A model generated the notes under the pieces. The model did no database searches, was not told where the DNA came from, and worked only from the letters and a program-made list of their open reading frames with translations. A DNA stretch of 7,404 bases. Origin: Dethiothermospora halolimnae. GTDB lineage: Bacteria; Bacillota; Clostridia; Tissierellales; VENL01. Below are positions 1 through 5,333 of this stretch, in pieces; the first letter of the stretch is position 1; each line of letters opens with the position of its first letter. Where the stretch lies: positions 1 through 7,404 of the forward strand of contig NZ_JBAKFX010000100.1 in the NCBI RefSeq assembly GCF_037577855.1, read 5' to 3'. A program made the position numbers and the translations under genes.

Positions 1-39
1 TCACGGGGCGCGAGAGTTCAAATCTCTCCTTCTCCGCCA
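1..39 (+). tRNA. tRNA-Ser, 3' part only (window edge)
   Basis: The window opens inside a tRNA. Visible are the end of a long variable arm, a T arm (GAGAG, loop TTCAAAT, CTCTC), the 3' acceptor strand CTTCTCC, discriminator G and encoded CCA. A long variable region together with discriminator G points to tRNA-Ser rather than tRNA-Leu. The shape of the variable arm recalls clostridial tRNA-Ser(GCT), but the anticodon lies outside the window, so the isoacceptor is a guess. It is the first visible member of the tRNA array and ends 6 bases before the next gene. Confidence 0.8.
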
Positions 40-45
40 AAATGT

Positions 46-122
46 GGGCCTTTAGCTCAGTTGGTTAGAGCGCCCGGCTCATAACCGGTAGGTCTGGGGT
101 TCGAATCCCTGAAGGCCCACCA
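46..122 (+). tRNA. tRNA with CAT anticodon, copy 1 (elongator Met or lysidine-type Ile2)
   Basis: A 77-nt cloverleaf: acceptor GGGCCTT pairs with AAGGCCC, discriminator A, encoded CCA, T loop TTCGAAT, anticodon loop CTCATAA. The CAT anticodon fits either elongator tRNA-Met or the tRNA-Ile2 whose C34 is changed to lysidine by TilS to read AUA. Initiator Met is excluded because the first acceptor pair is a normal G-C and the anticodon stem lacks the three G-C pairs. The C4-G69 and C5-G68 pairs and the overall likeness to the B. subtilis Ile(CAU) tRNA (from memory) favour Ile2, but a standard annotation would say Met. The top of the anticodon stem has a C27/U43 mismatch. Confidence 0.93.
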
Positions 123-128
123 CATTTT

Positions 129-204
129 AGGGGTATAGTTCAGTTGGTAGAACGTCGGTCTCCAAAACCGAATGTCGTGGGTTCAAGTCCTGCTACCCCT
201 GCCA
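129..204 (+). tRNA. tRNA-Trp (CCA), copy 1
   Basis: A 76-nt cloverleaf: acceptor AGGGGTA pairs with TACCCCT, discriminator G, encoded CCA. The anticodon stem TCGGT/ACCGA encloses CTCCAAA with anticodon CCA at 162-164, which decodes UGG. It starts 6 bases after the preceding tRNA, so both come from one precursor transcript. An identical copy lies 359 bases downstream. Confidence 0.96.
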
Positions 205-232
205 GTAAATGATATATAATGTATAGTAGTTA

Positions 233-309
<77 letters not shown>

Positions 310-320
310 AATTTTTATAG

Positions 321-397
<77 letters not shown>

Positions 398-404
398 GAG
401 ATGT

Positions 405-481
405 GGGCCTTTAGCTCAGTTGGTTAGAGCGCCCGGCTCATAACCGGTAGGTCTGGGGTTCGAATCCCTGAAGGCCCACCA
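405..481 (+). tRNA. tRNA with CAT anticodon, copy 2 (elongator Met or Ile2)
   Basis: Identical over all 77 nt to the tRNA at 46-122, including the C27/U43 mismatch and the anticodon loop CTCATAA. It begins the second copy of the four-tRNA cassette, 7 bases after tRNA-Ile copy 1. The Met/Ile2 ambiguity is the same as for copy 1. Confidence 0.93.
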
Positions 482-487
482 CATTTT

Positions 488-563
488 AGGGGTATAGTTC
501 AGTTGGTAGAACGTCGGTCTCCAAAACCGAATGTCGTGGGTTCAAGTCCTGCTACCCCTGCCA
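488..563 (+). tRNA. tRNA-Trp (CCA), copy 2
   Basis: Identical to the tRNA-Trp at 129-204, with anticodon CCA in the loop CTCCAAA. It is the second member of cassette copy 2. The 29-nt spacer after it differs from the matching spacer of copy 1, while the tRNAs on either side do not. Confidence 0.96.
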
Positions 564-592
564 GTGAACGATATATAATGTACAAGTAGTTA

Positions 593-669
<77 letters not shown>

Positions 670-680
670 AATTTTTATAG

Positions 681-757
<77 letters not shown>

Positions 758-760
758 GAG

Positions 761-844
761 ATGTGGGCCTTTAGCTCAGTTGGTTAGAGCGCCCGGCTCA
801 TAACCGGTAGGTCTGGGGTTCGAATCCCTGAAGGCCCACCACAT
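761..844 (+). repeat. Tandem tRNA cassette, truncated copy 3 (84 bp)
   Basis: The start of a third unit: the short leader ATGT, the whole CAT tRNA and the bases CACAT after it match copies 1 and 2. At 845 the repeat stops and the tRNA-Phe leader begins. A Ser-CAT-Phe ancestor expanded by unequal recombination would give this pattern. Confidence 0.9.
765..841 (+). tRNA. tRNA with CAT anticodon, copy 3 (elongator Met or Ile2)
   Basis: Third identical copy of the CAT tRNA. It is the only gene in the truncated third cassette: four bases after its CCA the sequence leaves the repeat and enters the tRNA-Phe region. The crossover point of the duplication therefore lies in or next to this tRNA. Met/Ile2 ambiguity as for copy 1. 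Confidence 0.93.
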
Positions 845-846
845 CT

Positions 847-922
847 GCCCAGATAGCTCAGTCGGTAGAGCAGGGGACTGAAAATCCCCGTGTCGGTGGT
901 TCGATTCCGCCTCTGGGCACCA
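847..922 (+). tRNA. tRNA-Phe (GAA)
   Basis: A 76-nt cloverleaf: acceptor GCCCAGA pairs with TCTGGGC, discriminator A, encoded CCA. The anticodon stem GGGGA/TCCCC encloses CTGAAAA with anticodon GAA at 880-882. It is the last tRNA of the array, starts 5 bases after CAT tRNA copy 3, and is followed by the terminator hairpin at 945-989. Confidence 0.96.
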
Positions 923-944
923 ATTAAAGAGCAGAGTGAAAACT

Positions 945-989
945 GCATAAACAAAAGGATTAGCTTAAAGCTAATCCTTTTGTTTATGC
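945..989. terminator. Long perfect hairpin, probable bidirectional terminator of the tRNA operon
   Basis: A perfect 20-bp stem (945-964 with 970-989) closed by TTAAA lies 22 bases after tRNA-Phe. Its core GGATTAGC/GCTAATCC is preceded by an A run and followed by CCTTTTGTTT, the layout of an intrinsic terminator. Because the A and T tracts are themselves complementary, it should work in both directions. That suits its place between the + strand tRNA array and the - strand exonuclease gene. Confidence 0.85.
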
Positions 990-1120
990 TTAAAAATCAC
1001 ATATTTTTCTATGTAGGTACTGAATATATTCAGGAGGACTTTTAAAGCCATATAGTTATAACAATAATAAAATTTAGTTGCTGGGGGACTCATAATTTCT
1101 CTTGTTACTGGGAGATTCAT
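971..1120 (-). CDS. Doubtful small ORF across the 27-bp repeat (49 aa)
   Basis: On the reverse strand a frame stays open from 1219 down to a TAG at 971-973. The first ATG is at 1120-1118 and gives 49 residues beginning MNLPVTREIM. Upstream in the same frame the 27-bp repeat reads as nine-residue units (NPPATREVM, NLPVTREIM, SPPATKFYY). Against a real gene: only a weak purine stretch precedes the ATG, the tail runs into the terminator stem, and the part upstream of the ATG has no usual start codon. I do not recognise a family. It may be a fossil or a chance frame in repeat DNA. Confidence 0.2.
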   Translation of the reverse strand: MNLPVTREIMSPPATKFYYCYNYMALKVLLNIFSTYIEKYVIFKHKQKD

Positions 1121-1262
1121 AACTTCTCTTGTTGCTGGGGGATTCGTAATCCCACAGCCTATTAGAAAATACAGTTTTTGGTATAATAGGTCTTCAATAT
1201 ATTGAAGCCTTACATATATTTAATAATTACACATGTTATTGTGATATAGAATCTGTATTTTG
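990..1262. other. Gene-poor, repeat- and palindrome-rich intergenic segment
   Basis: These 273 bases separate the tRNA terminator from the end of the exonuclease gene. They hold a 14-bp palindrome CTGAATATATTCAG (1020-1033), the 27-bp tandem repeat (1077-1153), an inverted repeat CCTATTA/TAATAGG (1158-1164, 1184-1190), a 16-bp palindrome CTTCAATATATTGAAG (1192-1207), and a 9-bp inverted repeat AAAATACAG/CTGTATTTT (1166-1174, 1253-1261). No confident gene is visible. The AGGAGG at 1032-1037 has no start codon behind it. Confidence 0.75.
1077..1153. repeat. 27-bp imperfect tandem repeat, three units
   Basis: Units begin at 1077, 1104 and 1131 with the shared pattern GTTRCTGGGRGAYTCRTAA followed by a CTCTT-type tail. 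The third unit diverges at its end, where GGGATT-CGT-AATCCC (1139-1153) forms a perfect 6-bp hairpin. The repeat is clearly richer in G and C than the DNA around it. The exact 27-base period is a whole number of codons. Confidence 0.85.
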
Positions 1263-2279
1263 TTAATTAAAAACATTATAAATAATCTCACTGATTAATC
1301 CCTTCAAATTTTCTTTTATAAATTTATTATTCTCTCTTAAAATAATGATATTTTCTGGCAGATTATACTCAGTTAGATCAGTAAAATTTAGTGGTAAGGA
1401 AGAGTCACACTTATCAAAATAGATACAATTAGAACCACTGGATAACTTTCCATTATATACTTCTAAAGAAAGGTATAGTTTCCCATTTTTCGGGGAGAAG
1501 TCTATATTATAACCTCCACTGTAATAGGTCTGATCCTTTAATGAAAGTGTAGATGTTTTAGCTACTATTTTTAGTATATCACCATTAAAGTCCAACTCTG
1601 TTAAATTAAACTTAATATTTAATTTATTATTTAAAATAGTCGTAGTAATAAAAACCTTATTTTTTTCTTCTACAATATCGAATATTTTTAATATATCAGG
1701 AAGATAATAGACATCATCATAATTATGTTTCAATATTATATCTTTTAATGTATTGTTTTTAGTCTTTATATACTCTTTATACATACTTGAACTTTTTTTC
1801 CCAGATATTAAGTCTTCTCTATGTATATCAAGGTATTTTTCAATATTCTTTAATTTATAGCTATCAAGACTTAATATATCTTTATTACTTCTAATATACT
1901 CATACAAGTCTATGCTATTACTTTTATTAATTATAAAGTCTAATGAGTTATATTTATATCTATCATTAAGGAAAGGGATATCAAACCTATTACCATTATA
2001 AGATAAAATATAATCATACTTTACTATTTCCTTCTTAAATTTTTTAAGTAATATTTCTTCATCATCGAAGGAATTGGCAAAAAATTGTTTAATAATTAAA
2101 GAATTTTCTTTATAAAGGGATAATCCAATTAGAATTACTTTGTCTCTTTTTCTATGAAATCCAGTTGTTTCTATATCAAAAAAACAAAAAGTTTTATTTG
2201 TTAATACATTTTTTAAATTGTTAGGGATTTTAAGTTTGTTTTCTTTTTTTATTTTATAATTTAGGATGTCCAACTTCAT
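1263..2279 (-). CDS. YprB-like DEDD exonuclease (RNase H-fold), 338 aa
   Basis: Predicted metal-dependent 3'-5' exonuclease of the DnaQ/RNase H-like superfamily, closest in motif style to YprB-type proteins (RNase_H_2 family). Exo I is FFDIETTGF (D35, E37), Exo II is YNGNRFDIPFL (D100), and Exo III is HNYDDVYYLPDIL (H185, D188/D189), so the four acidic metal ligands are all present. Residues 1-30 form a basic leader. Residues from about 205 to the end form a beta-rich tail that I cannot assign; B. subtilis YprB carries TPR-like repeats there (from memory). The substrate is unknown. The ribosome site AAGGAGGT ends only 2-3 bases before the ATG; codon 3 is a TTG that would sit at a more usual distance, so the true start could be there. 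The gene converges on the tRNA array and diverges from the methyltransferase. Confidence 0.85.
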   Translation of the reverse strand: MKLDILNYKIKKENKLKIPNNLKNVLTNKTFCFFDIETTGFHRKRDKVILIGLSLYKENSLIIKQFFANSFDDEEILLKKFKKEIVKYDYILSYNGNRFDIPFLNDRYKYNSLDFIINKSNSIDLYEYIRSNKDILSLDSYKLKNIEKYLDIHREDLISGKKSSSMYKEYIKTKNNTLKDIILKHNYDDVYYLPDILKIFDIVEEKNKVFITTTILNNKLNIKFNLTELDFNGDILKIVAKTSTLSLKDQTYYSGGYNIDFSPKNGKLYLSLEVYNGKLSSGSNCIYFDKCDSSLPLNFTDLTEYNLPENIIILRENNKFIKENLKGLISEIIYNVFN

Positions 2280-2281
2280 AT

Positions 2282-2289
2282 ACCTCCTT
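2282..2289 (-). promoter_or_regulatory. Ribosome binding site of the exonuclease gene, unusually close to ATG
   Basis: Reverse-strand AAGGAGGT is a full anti-SD match, but only AT separates it from the ATG at 2279-2277. The usual gap is 5-9 bases. Either the ATG is used at reduced efficiency or the TTG at codon 3 is the start. Confidence 0.7.
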
Positions 2290-2389
2290 GCTATTAAGTT
2301 TTATTAAAGACACTAAACTATCGATACTTATTAATAAATGAATATGTTACTTATTATAACAAACAGATAAGGATTATACTAATAGCTGT

Positions 2390-2418
2390 TTGAAATTAGC
2401 AGTAAATAAAGGTATAAT
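2390..2418 (+). promoter_or_regulatory. Sigma-A-type promoter for the methyltransferase operon
   Basis: TTGAAA (2390-2395) and a perfect TATAAT (2413-2418) are separated by exactly 17 bases. Transcription should start near 2425, giving a leader of about 35 bases before the ribosome site. Short inverted bases CTAAT/ATTAG (2379-2383, 2395-2399) flank the -35 element and might be an operator half-site pair, which is only a suggestion. Confidence 0.8.
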
Positions 2419-2450
2419 GTTATAAGTCTTAAAGCTAATATATTTATATA

Positions 2451-2455
2451 GGGGG
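2451..2455 (+). promoter_or_regulatory. Ribosome binding site of the methyltransferase
   Basis: AGGGGG (2450-2455) precedes two adjacent in-frame ATG codons at 2460 and 2463. The gap is 4 bases to the first and 7 to the second, so the second is the better start and would shorten the protein by one residue. Confidence 0.65.
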
Positions 2456-2459
2456 CAAA

Positions 2460-4580
2460 ATGATGGATAAACTTAAGCCATTTAAAAAAGATATATATCG
2501 ATTATTAAAAGAAGAGAAAAATTCAGATACTGAAGGATACATAAACCATGTGAAAACTTTATTATACTACATAGGTAGGGTTGTCCTATGTACATCACTT
2601 TATAGAAAAAATGCTATAAATGAAAAAGATTTTAGTGATTTGGTGGATGGAAAATCAAATAAATACCTTCCACCAATATTTGATAAGATTCAGTATAATT
2701 ATATGGAAAAATTATCTCAGCTAGAAAAGGGCATAATAATAAGAGATATATTAAAGCTTGATATAAAAGAGATTAGACAGTTTTCTTTAGGAGAGTTGTA
2801 TGAATATTTTATAACTAATAAAGAAAGAAAAACTTTAGGTCAGGTATATACTCCTTTAGATATAATAGACTATATGATAAATGAAACTGTAGGGGATAAG
2901 GAGATAATAGACAATCCTTACTATAAGATTATAGATCCCACATGTGGTGGAGGATATTTTCTTGAGAAAATTTATAAAAAACTATATTATATTTTCAATA
3001 AAAATTATAATAAAATAATAGAAGCCAATCCTAACATTGAAGAAGAATTAAAGTGGGGGATTGGGAAATTTATTATAGAGAACAATATATGGGGAACGGA
3101 TATTGATCAATTTGCGGTATTTATGAGTACCATAACTTTATTGTTAAAAGTAGATGAGTTAGAAGTCACTCCAAATATATATGTAAGGGATATTTTATTG
3201 GAAGATAAATATGACCTATTTTCGATTTTAGATAGAAATCCAAATTTCAAGAATAATAAATTTGATGTTGTTATAGGGAATCCACCCTATATAGGGCATA
3301 AAAAAATAGATAAAGAATATAGAAAAAAGTTACAGTACTATTATGGGGATGTCTATAATAACAAATCAGACATTGCATTTTGTTTCTTTAAAAAAGGTCA
3401 TAATATTTTAAAAGAAGATGGAAAATTAATATATATAGTTTCAAGATATTTTAGTGAATCTCCGTCGGCAAAAAGTCTAAGAAACTTTCTAAAAAATAAT
3501 TTTTCTATTAATAAAATAATAGATTTTTATGGAAAAAAAGTATTTAAAGGAATAGGTATAAGCCCTATTATAATAAAATGTTTAAAAGGAGAATCATATA
3601 ATAACCATATTGATGTATATAAATTAACAAATAGTAATAAAATAAATAATTTGATAGATCAAATAGAAAACAGGAAGGTTTTTAGACACTTTAGAATAAA
3701 ACAAAAAGATATAAGAGACGACGGGTGGATATTAATTGGAAATAATGAGAGAAAACTATTAAATAAAATTATAAATCTTGGTGATTTTAAATTAGATAAT
3801 ATATGTAATTGTAATCAAGGTGTTATAACAGGATGTGATAAAGCCTTTATAGTGGATAAGGAAACTATAAAAGAAGAGAACTTAGACAAAAAGTTCATAA
3901 AGCCATGGATAAAAAATAGTAATATAGGAAGATACCAACTTAAAGATACAAATAAATATATCTTATACACGGATTTAATAGATGATATTGATAAGCATAA
4001 CAGTATAAATGAGCATATAATTCCTTATAAAGATAGATTAATGAAGCGAAGAGAATGTTTAAGGAGAAAAAGAAAATGGTATCAATTACAATGGGGAAGA
4101 GATTACAATATATTTAAAGATCCAAAGATAATTTTTCCCTTTAAATCAGAAAAAAACAGATTTACTATAGTATATGACGAAAAGCTTTGTAGTGCTGATA
4201 TCTACATAATTAGGATTAAAGATGAGATAAGAAATAAAATTTCTCTAGAATATTTATTAGCATTTTTAAACTCCAGTGTCAGTGAATTTTATTTTAAATG
4301 TATTGGAAAAAAAATTGGAGATAACTTATATGATTATTATCCTAATAAACTAATGACTTTAAAATTAAAAGTGGGAGATAACATAACCTTTGTAGATAAT
4401 GTAGTTAAGAGACTGATAAGTTTATATAGTTGCTTGAAAAAATACAATTTTAAAGAAAAAGAGTATGACAAGATAAAAAGTGAAATTGAAAATTTGGAGG
4501 AAACTTTAGAGACTTACTTTTATGAGTTATATAGACTGAGTGAAGGAGAAATAAAAATTATAAAAAATAATATAACTTGA
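2460..4580 (+). CDS. Orphan-type DNA adenine N6-methyltransferase, Eco57I/type IIG class, CamA-like
   Basis: Transfers a methyl group from S-adenosylmethionine to adenine in a specific DNA sequence. Residues 1-105 are a helical region. The catalytic core follows: motif X GQVYTP (127-132), motif I DPTCGGGYF (159-167), motif II GTDID (212-216), and motif IV NPPYIGHKK (274-282), the gamma-type amino-MTase arrangement. Residues 445-635 form a TaqI-like target-recognition region (GVITGCDKAFI, KPWIKNSNI, RRECLRRKRKWYQLQWGR, LLAFLNSSV, YDYYPNK), and a helical tail ends in YELYRLSEGEIKII. No PD-(D/E)XK nuclease motif is visible at the N-terminus, where type IIG enzymes carry it. The segment NPPYIGHKK through YDYYPNK strongly recalls C. 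difficile CamA, an orphan enzyme tied to sporulation; this is from memory and orthology is unproven. The N-terminal helical region seems to be extra relative to CamA. It has its own promoter and a partner gene 29 bases downstream. Confidence 0.93.
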   Translation: MMDKLKPFKKDIYRLLKEEKNSDTEGYINHVKTLLYYIGRVVLCTSLYRKNAINEKDFSDLVDGKSNKYLPPIFDKIQYNYMEKLSQLEKGIIIRDILKLDIKEIRQFSLGELYEYFITNKERKTLGQVYTPLDIIDYMINETVGDKEIIDNPYYKIIDPTCGGGYFLEKIYKKLYYIFNKNYNKIIEANPNIEEELKWGIGKFIIENNIWGTDIDQFAVFMSTITLLLKVDELEVTPNIYVRDILLEDKYDLFSILDRNPNFKNNKFDVVIGNPPYIGHKKIDKEYRKKLQYYYGDVYNNKSDIAFCFFKKGHNILKEDGKLIYIVSRYFSESPSAKSLRNFLKNNFSINKIIDFYGKKVFKGIGISPIIIKCLKGESYNNHIDVYKLTNSNKINNLIDQIENRKVFRHFRIKQKDIRDDGWILIGNNERKLLNKIINLGDFKLDNICNCNQGVITGCDKAFIVDKETIKEENLDKKFIKPWIKNSNIGRYQLKDTNKYILYTDLIDDIDKHNSINEHIIPYKDRLMKRRECLRRKRKWYQLQWGRDYNIFKDPKIIFPFKSEKNRFTIVYDEKLCSADIYIIRIKDEIRNKISLEYLLAFLNSSVSEFYFKCIGKKIGDNLYDYYPNKLMTLKLKVGDNITFVDNVVKRLISLYSCLKKYNFKEKEYDKIKSEIENLEETLETYFYELYRLSEGEIKIIKNNIT

Positions 4581-4609
4581 ATTACTACATTATAGGGAGA
4601 GGGGATTTC

Positions 4610-5167
4610 ATGAGTGTAGTAGATTTATCTAACTACAAAGTTACCATGGTAGAGAAAATCTGTCTTAATAAATTTCAAAATGACTTAATGTTAGAGCTAA
4701 GTAATTTTAGTAGAAAAGCTATAACCTACATTACTACAACAATAAAAGAGGATATTGCTGACTTAGAAAGAGAAGGAATAATTTTTGATAATAGGTTAAT
4801 AAACATTGGGTGTACAATGTATCTTGGAATAGCTTGGAGTATGTATAGAAAGGGGAAAAAGTTAGGTCAAGAAGATGAAAATATAAAAACAATAACCAAA
4901 TATAATGGAAAGGATAATGATGTAATTCAACAATATGTAGAAAACAGTGGGTATATGGATATAATACAGGAAATTGTTTTAAGATATTATACATTATATT
5001 TTAGCAGGCATTTAGAAGATATAATGTCAAGAATGGAAATAACAGATCATCCTTTTATTAATAATAAAGAAGAGTTAAAAAATATTATTTTAAGGCATTT
5101 AAGTAGCTATGCCGTTAAGGTAATAATAGTGGGAATCAAGGATAAAGAAAACATATTAAAAAATTAG
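4610..5167 (+). CDS. Uncharacterised protein downstream of the methyltransferase, 185 aa
   Basis: I do not recognise a family. The frame is open from a TTG at 4577 that overlaps the methyltransferase stop, but the ATG at 4610 is the better start because GAGAGGGG (4597-4604) lies 5 bases before it; this gives 185 residues beginning MSVVDLSNYK. The protein looks mainly alpha-helical and soluble. It has a mildly hydrophobic middle (GCTMYLGIAWSMYRKG) and an aromatic-rich stretch LRYYTLYFSRHLEDIM, with no signal peptide, clear transmembrane helix, helix-turn-helix, zinc ligands or nuclease motif that I can see. It lies 29 bases after the methyltransferase with no promoter or terminator between, so the two are almost surely co-transcribed. 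A role with the methyltransferase (partner, specificity or regulatory factor) is inferred from position only. Confidence 0.8.
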   Translation: MSVVDLSNYKVTMVEKICLNKFQNDLMLELSNFSRKAITYITTTIKEDIADLEREGIIFDNRLINIGCTMYLGIAWSMYRKGKKLGQEDENIKTITKYNGKDNDVIQQYVENSGYMDIIQEIVLRYYTLYFSRHLEDIMSRMEITDHPFINNKEELKNIILRHLSSYAVKVIIVGIKDKENILKN

Positions 5168-5194
5168 TATATTTTTCATAAAATAAGTCTAGTT

Positions 5195-5223
5195 TTGACA
5201 TATAACTTTAATAAAACTGTAAT
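5195..5223 (+). promoter_or_regulatory. Sigma-A-type promoter for the SLH-Nudix operon
   Basis: A perfect TTGACA (5195-5200), a 17-base spacer and TGTAAT (5218-5223) give a near-consensus promoter. Transcription would begin near 5230 and leave about 100 bases of leader. Two more TATAAT-like boxes (5256-5261, 5264-5269) lack a matching -35. Confidence 0.75.
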
Positions 5224-5290
5224 ATCCATATTAATACAAAATTCCTTAAGTATGATATAATTATATAATGAACATATATTATGAAACTTA

Positions 5291-5310
5291 ATAGACCCAA
5301 TTACGTCTAT
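5291..5310 (+). repeat. Inverted repeat in the leader of the SLH gene
   Basis: ATAGAC (5291-5296) and GTCTAT (5305-5310) are perfectly complementary with an 8-base loop and end 10 bases before the ribosome site. It could be a small leader hairpin affecting translation, or an operator. The stem is short and of modest strength. Confidence 0.4.
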
Positions 5311-5320
5311 ATATAAAGTG

Positions 5321-5326
5321 AGGAGG
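5321..5326 (+). promoter_or_regulatory. Ribosome binding site that fixes a TTG start
   Basis: A full AGGAGG lies 7 bases before the TTG at 5334. No ATG or GTG is available in frame at a suitable distance, and the signal peptide begins right at this TTG (KKKRIW). Confidence 0.85.
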
Positions 5327-5333
5327 GAAGAGT

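Noticed and set aside
215..220. TATAAT in the Trp-Pro spacer as an internal tRNA promoter.
   Set aside because: No -35-like hexamer lies 16-18 bases upstream and the TG extension is out of register; kept only as a question under findings.
1032..1037. AGGAGG that looks like a ribosome site in the intergenic segment.
   Set aside because: No start codon with an open frame follows at a usable distance on the + strand.
2353..2378. Two TATAAT boxes on the - strand (2358-2353 and 2378-2373) as promoters for the exonuclease gene.
   Set aside because: Neither has a recognisable -35 at 16-18 bases. One of them may be used, but in DNA this AT-rich the box alone is not evidence.
2460..2780. A PD-(D/E)XK nuclease domain at the N-terminus of the methyltransferase.
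   Set aside because: Residues 1-105 show no such catalytic pattern and are shorter than the nuclease region of type IIG enzymes.
4307..4314. A run of eight A in the methyltransferase gene as a phase-variation tract.
   Set aside because: Runs of 7-8 A are common throughout this AT-rich window and the reading frame is intact; nothing singles this one out.
4577..4609. A TTG start at 4577, overlapping the methyltransferase stop, for the small downstream protein.
   Set aside because: No ribosome site lies at the right distance, whereas the ATG at 4610 has GAGAGGGG five bases upstream.
4734..4994. An 86-codon open frame on the - strand inside the 185-residue protein gene.
   Set aside because: It is fully antisense to a better-supported gene, has a biased composition (F, L, Y, H rich) and no ribosome site; it is a shadow frame.
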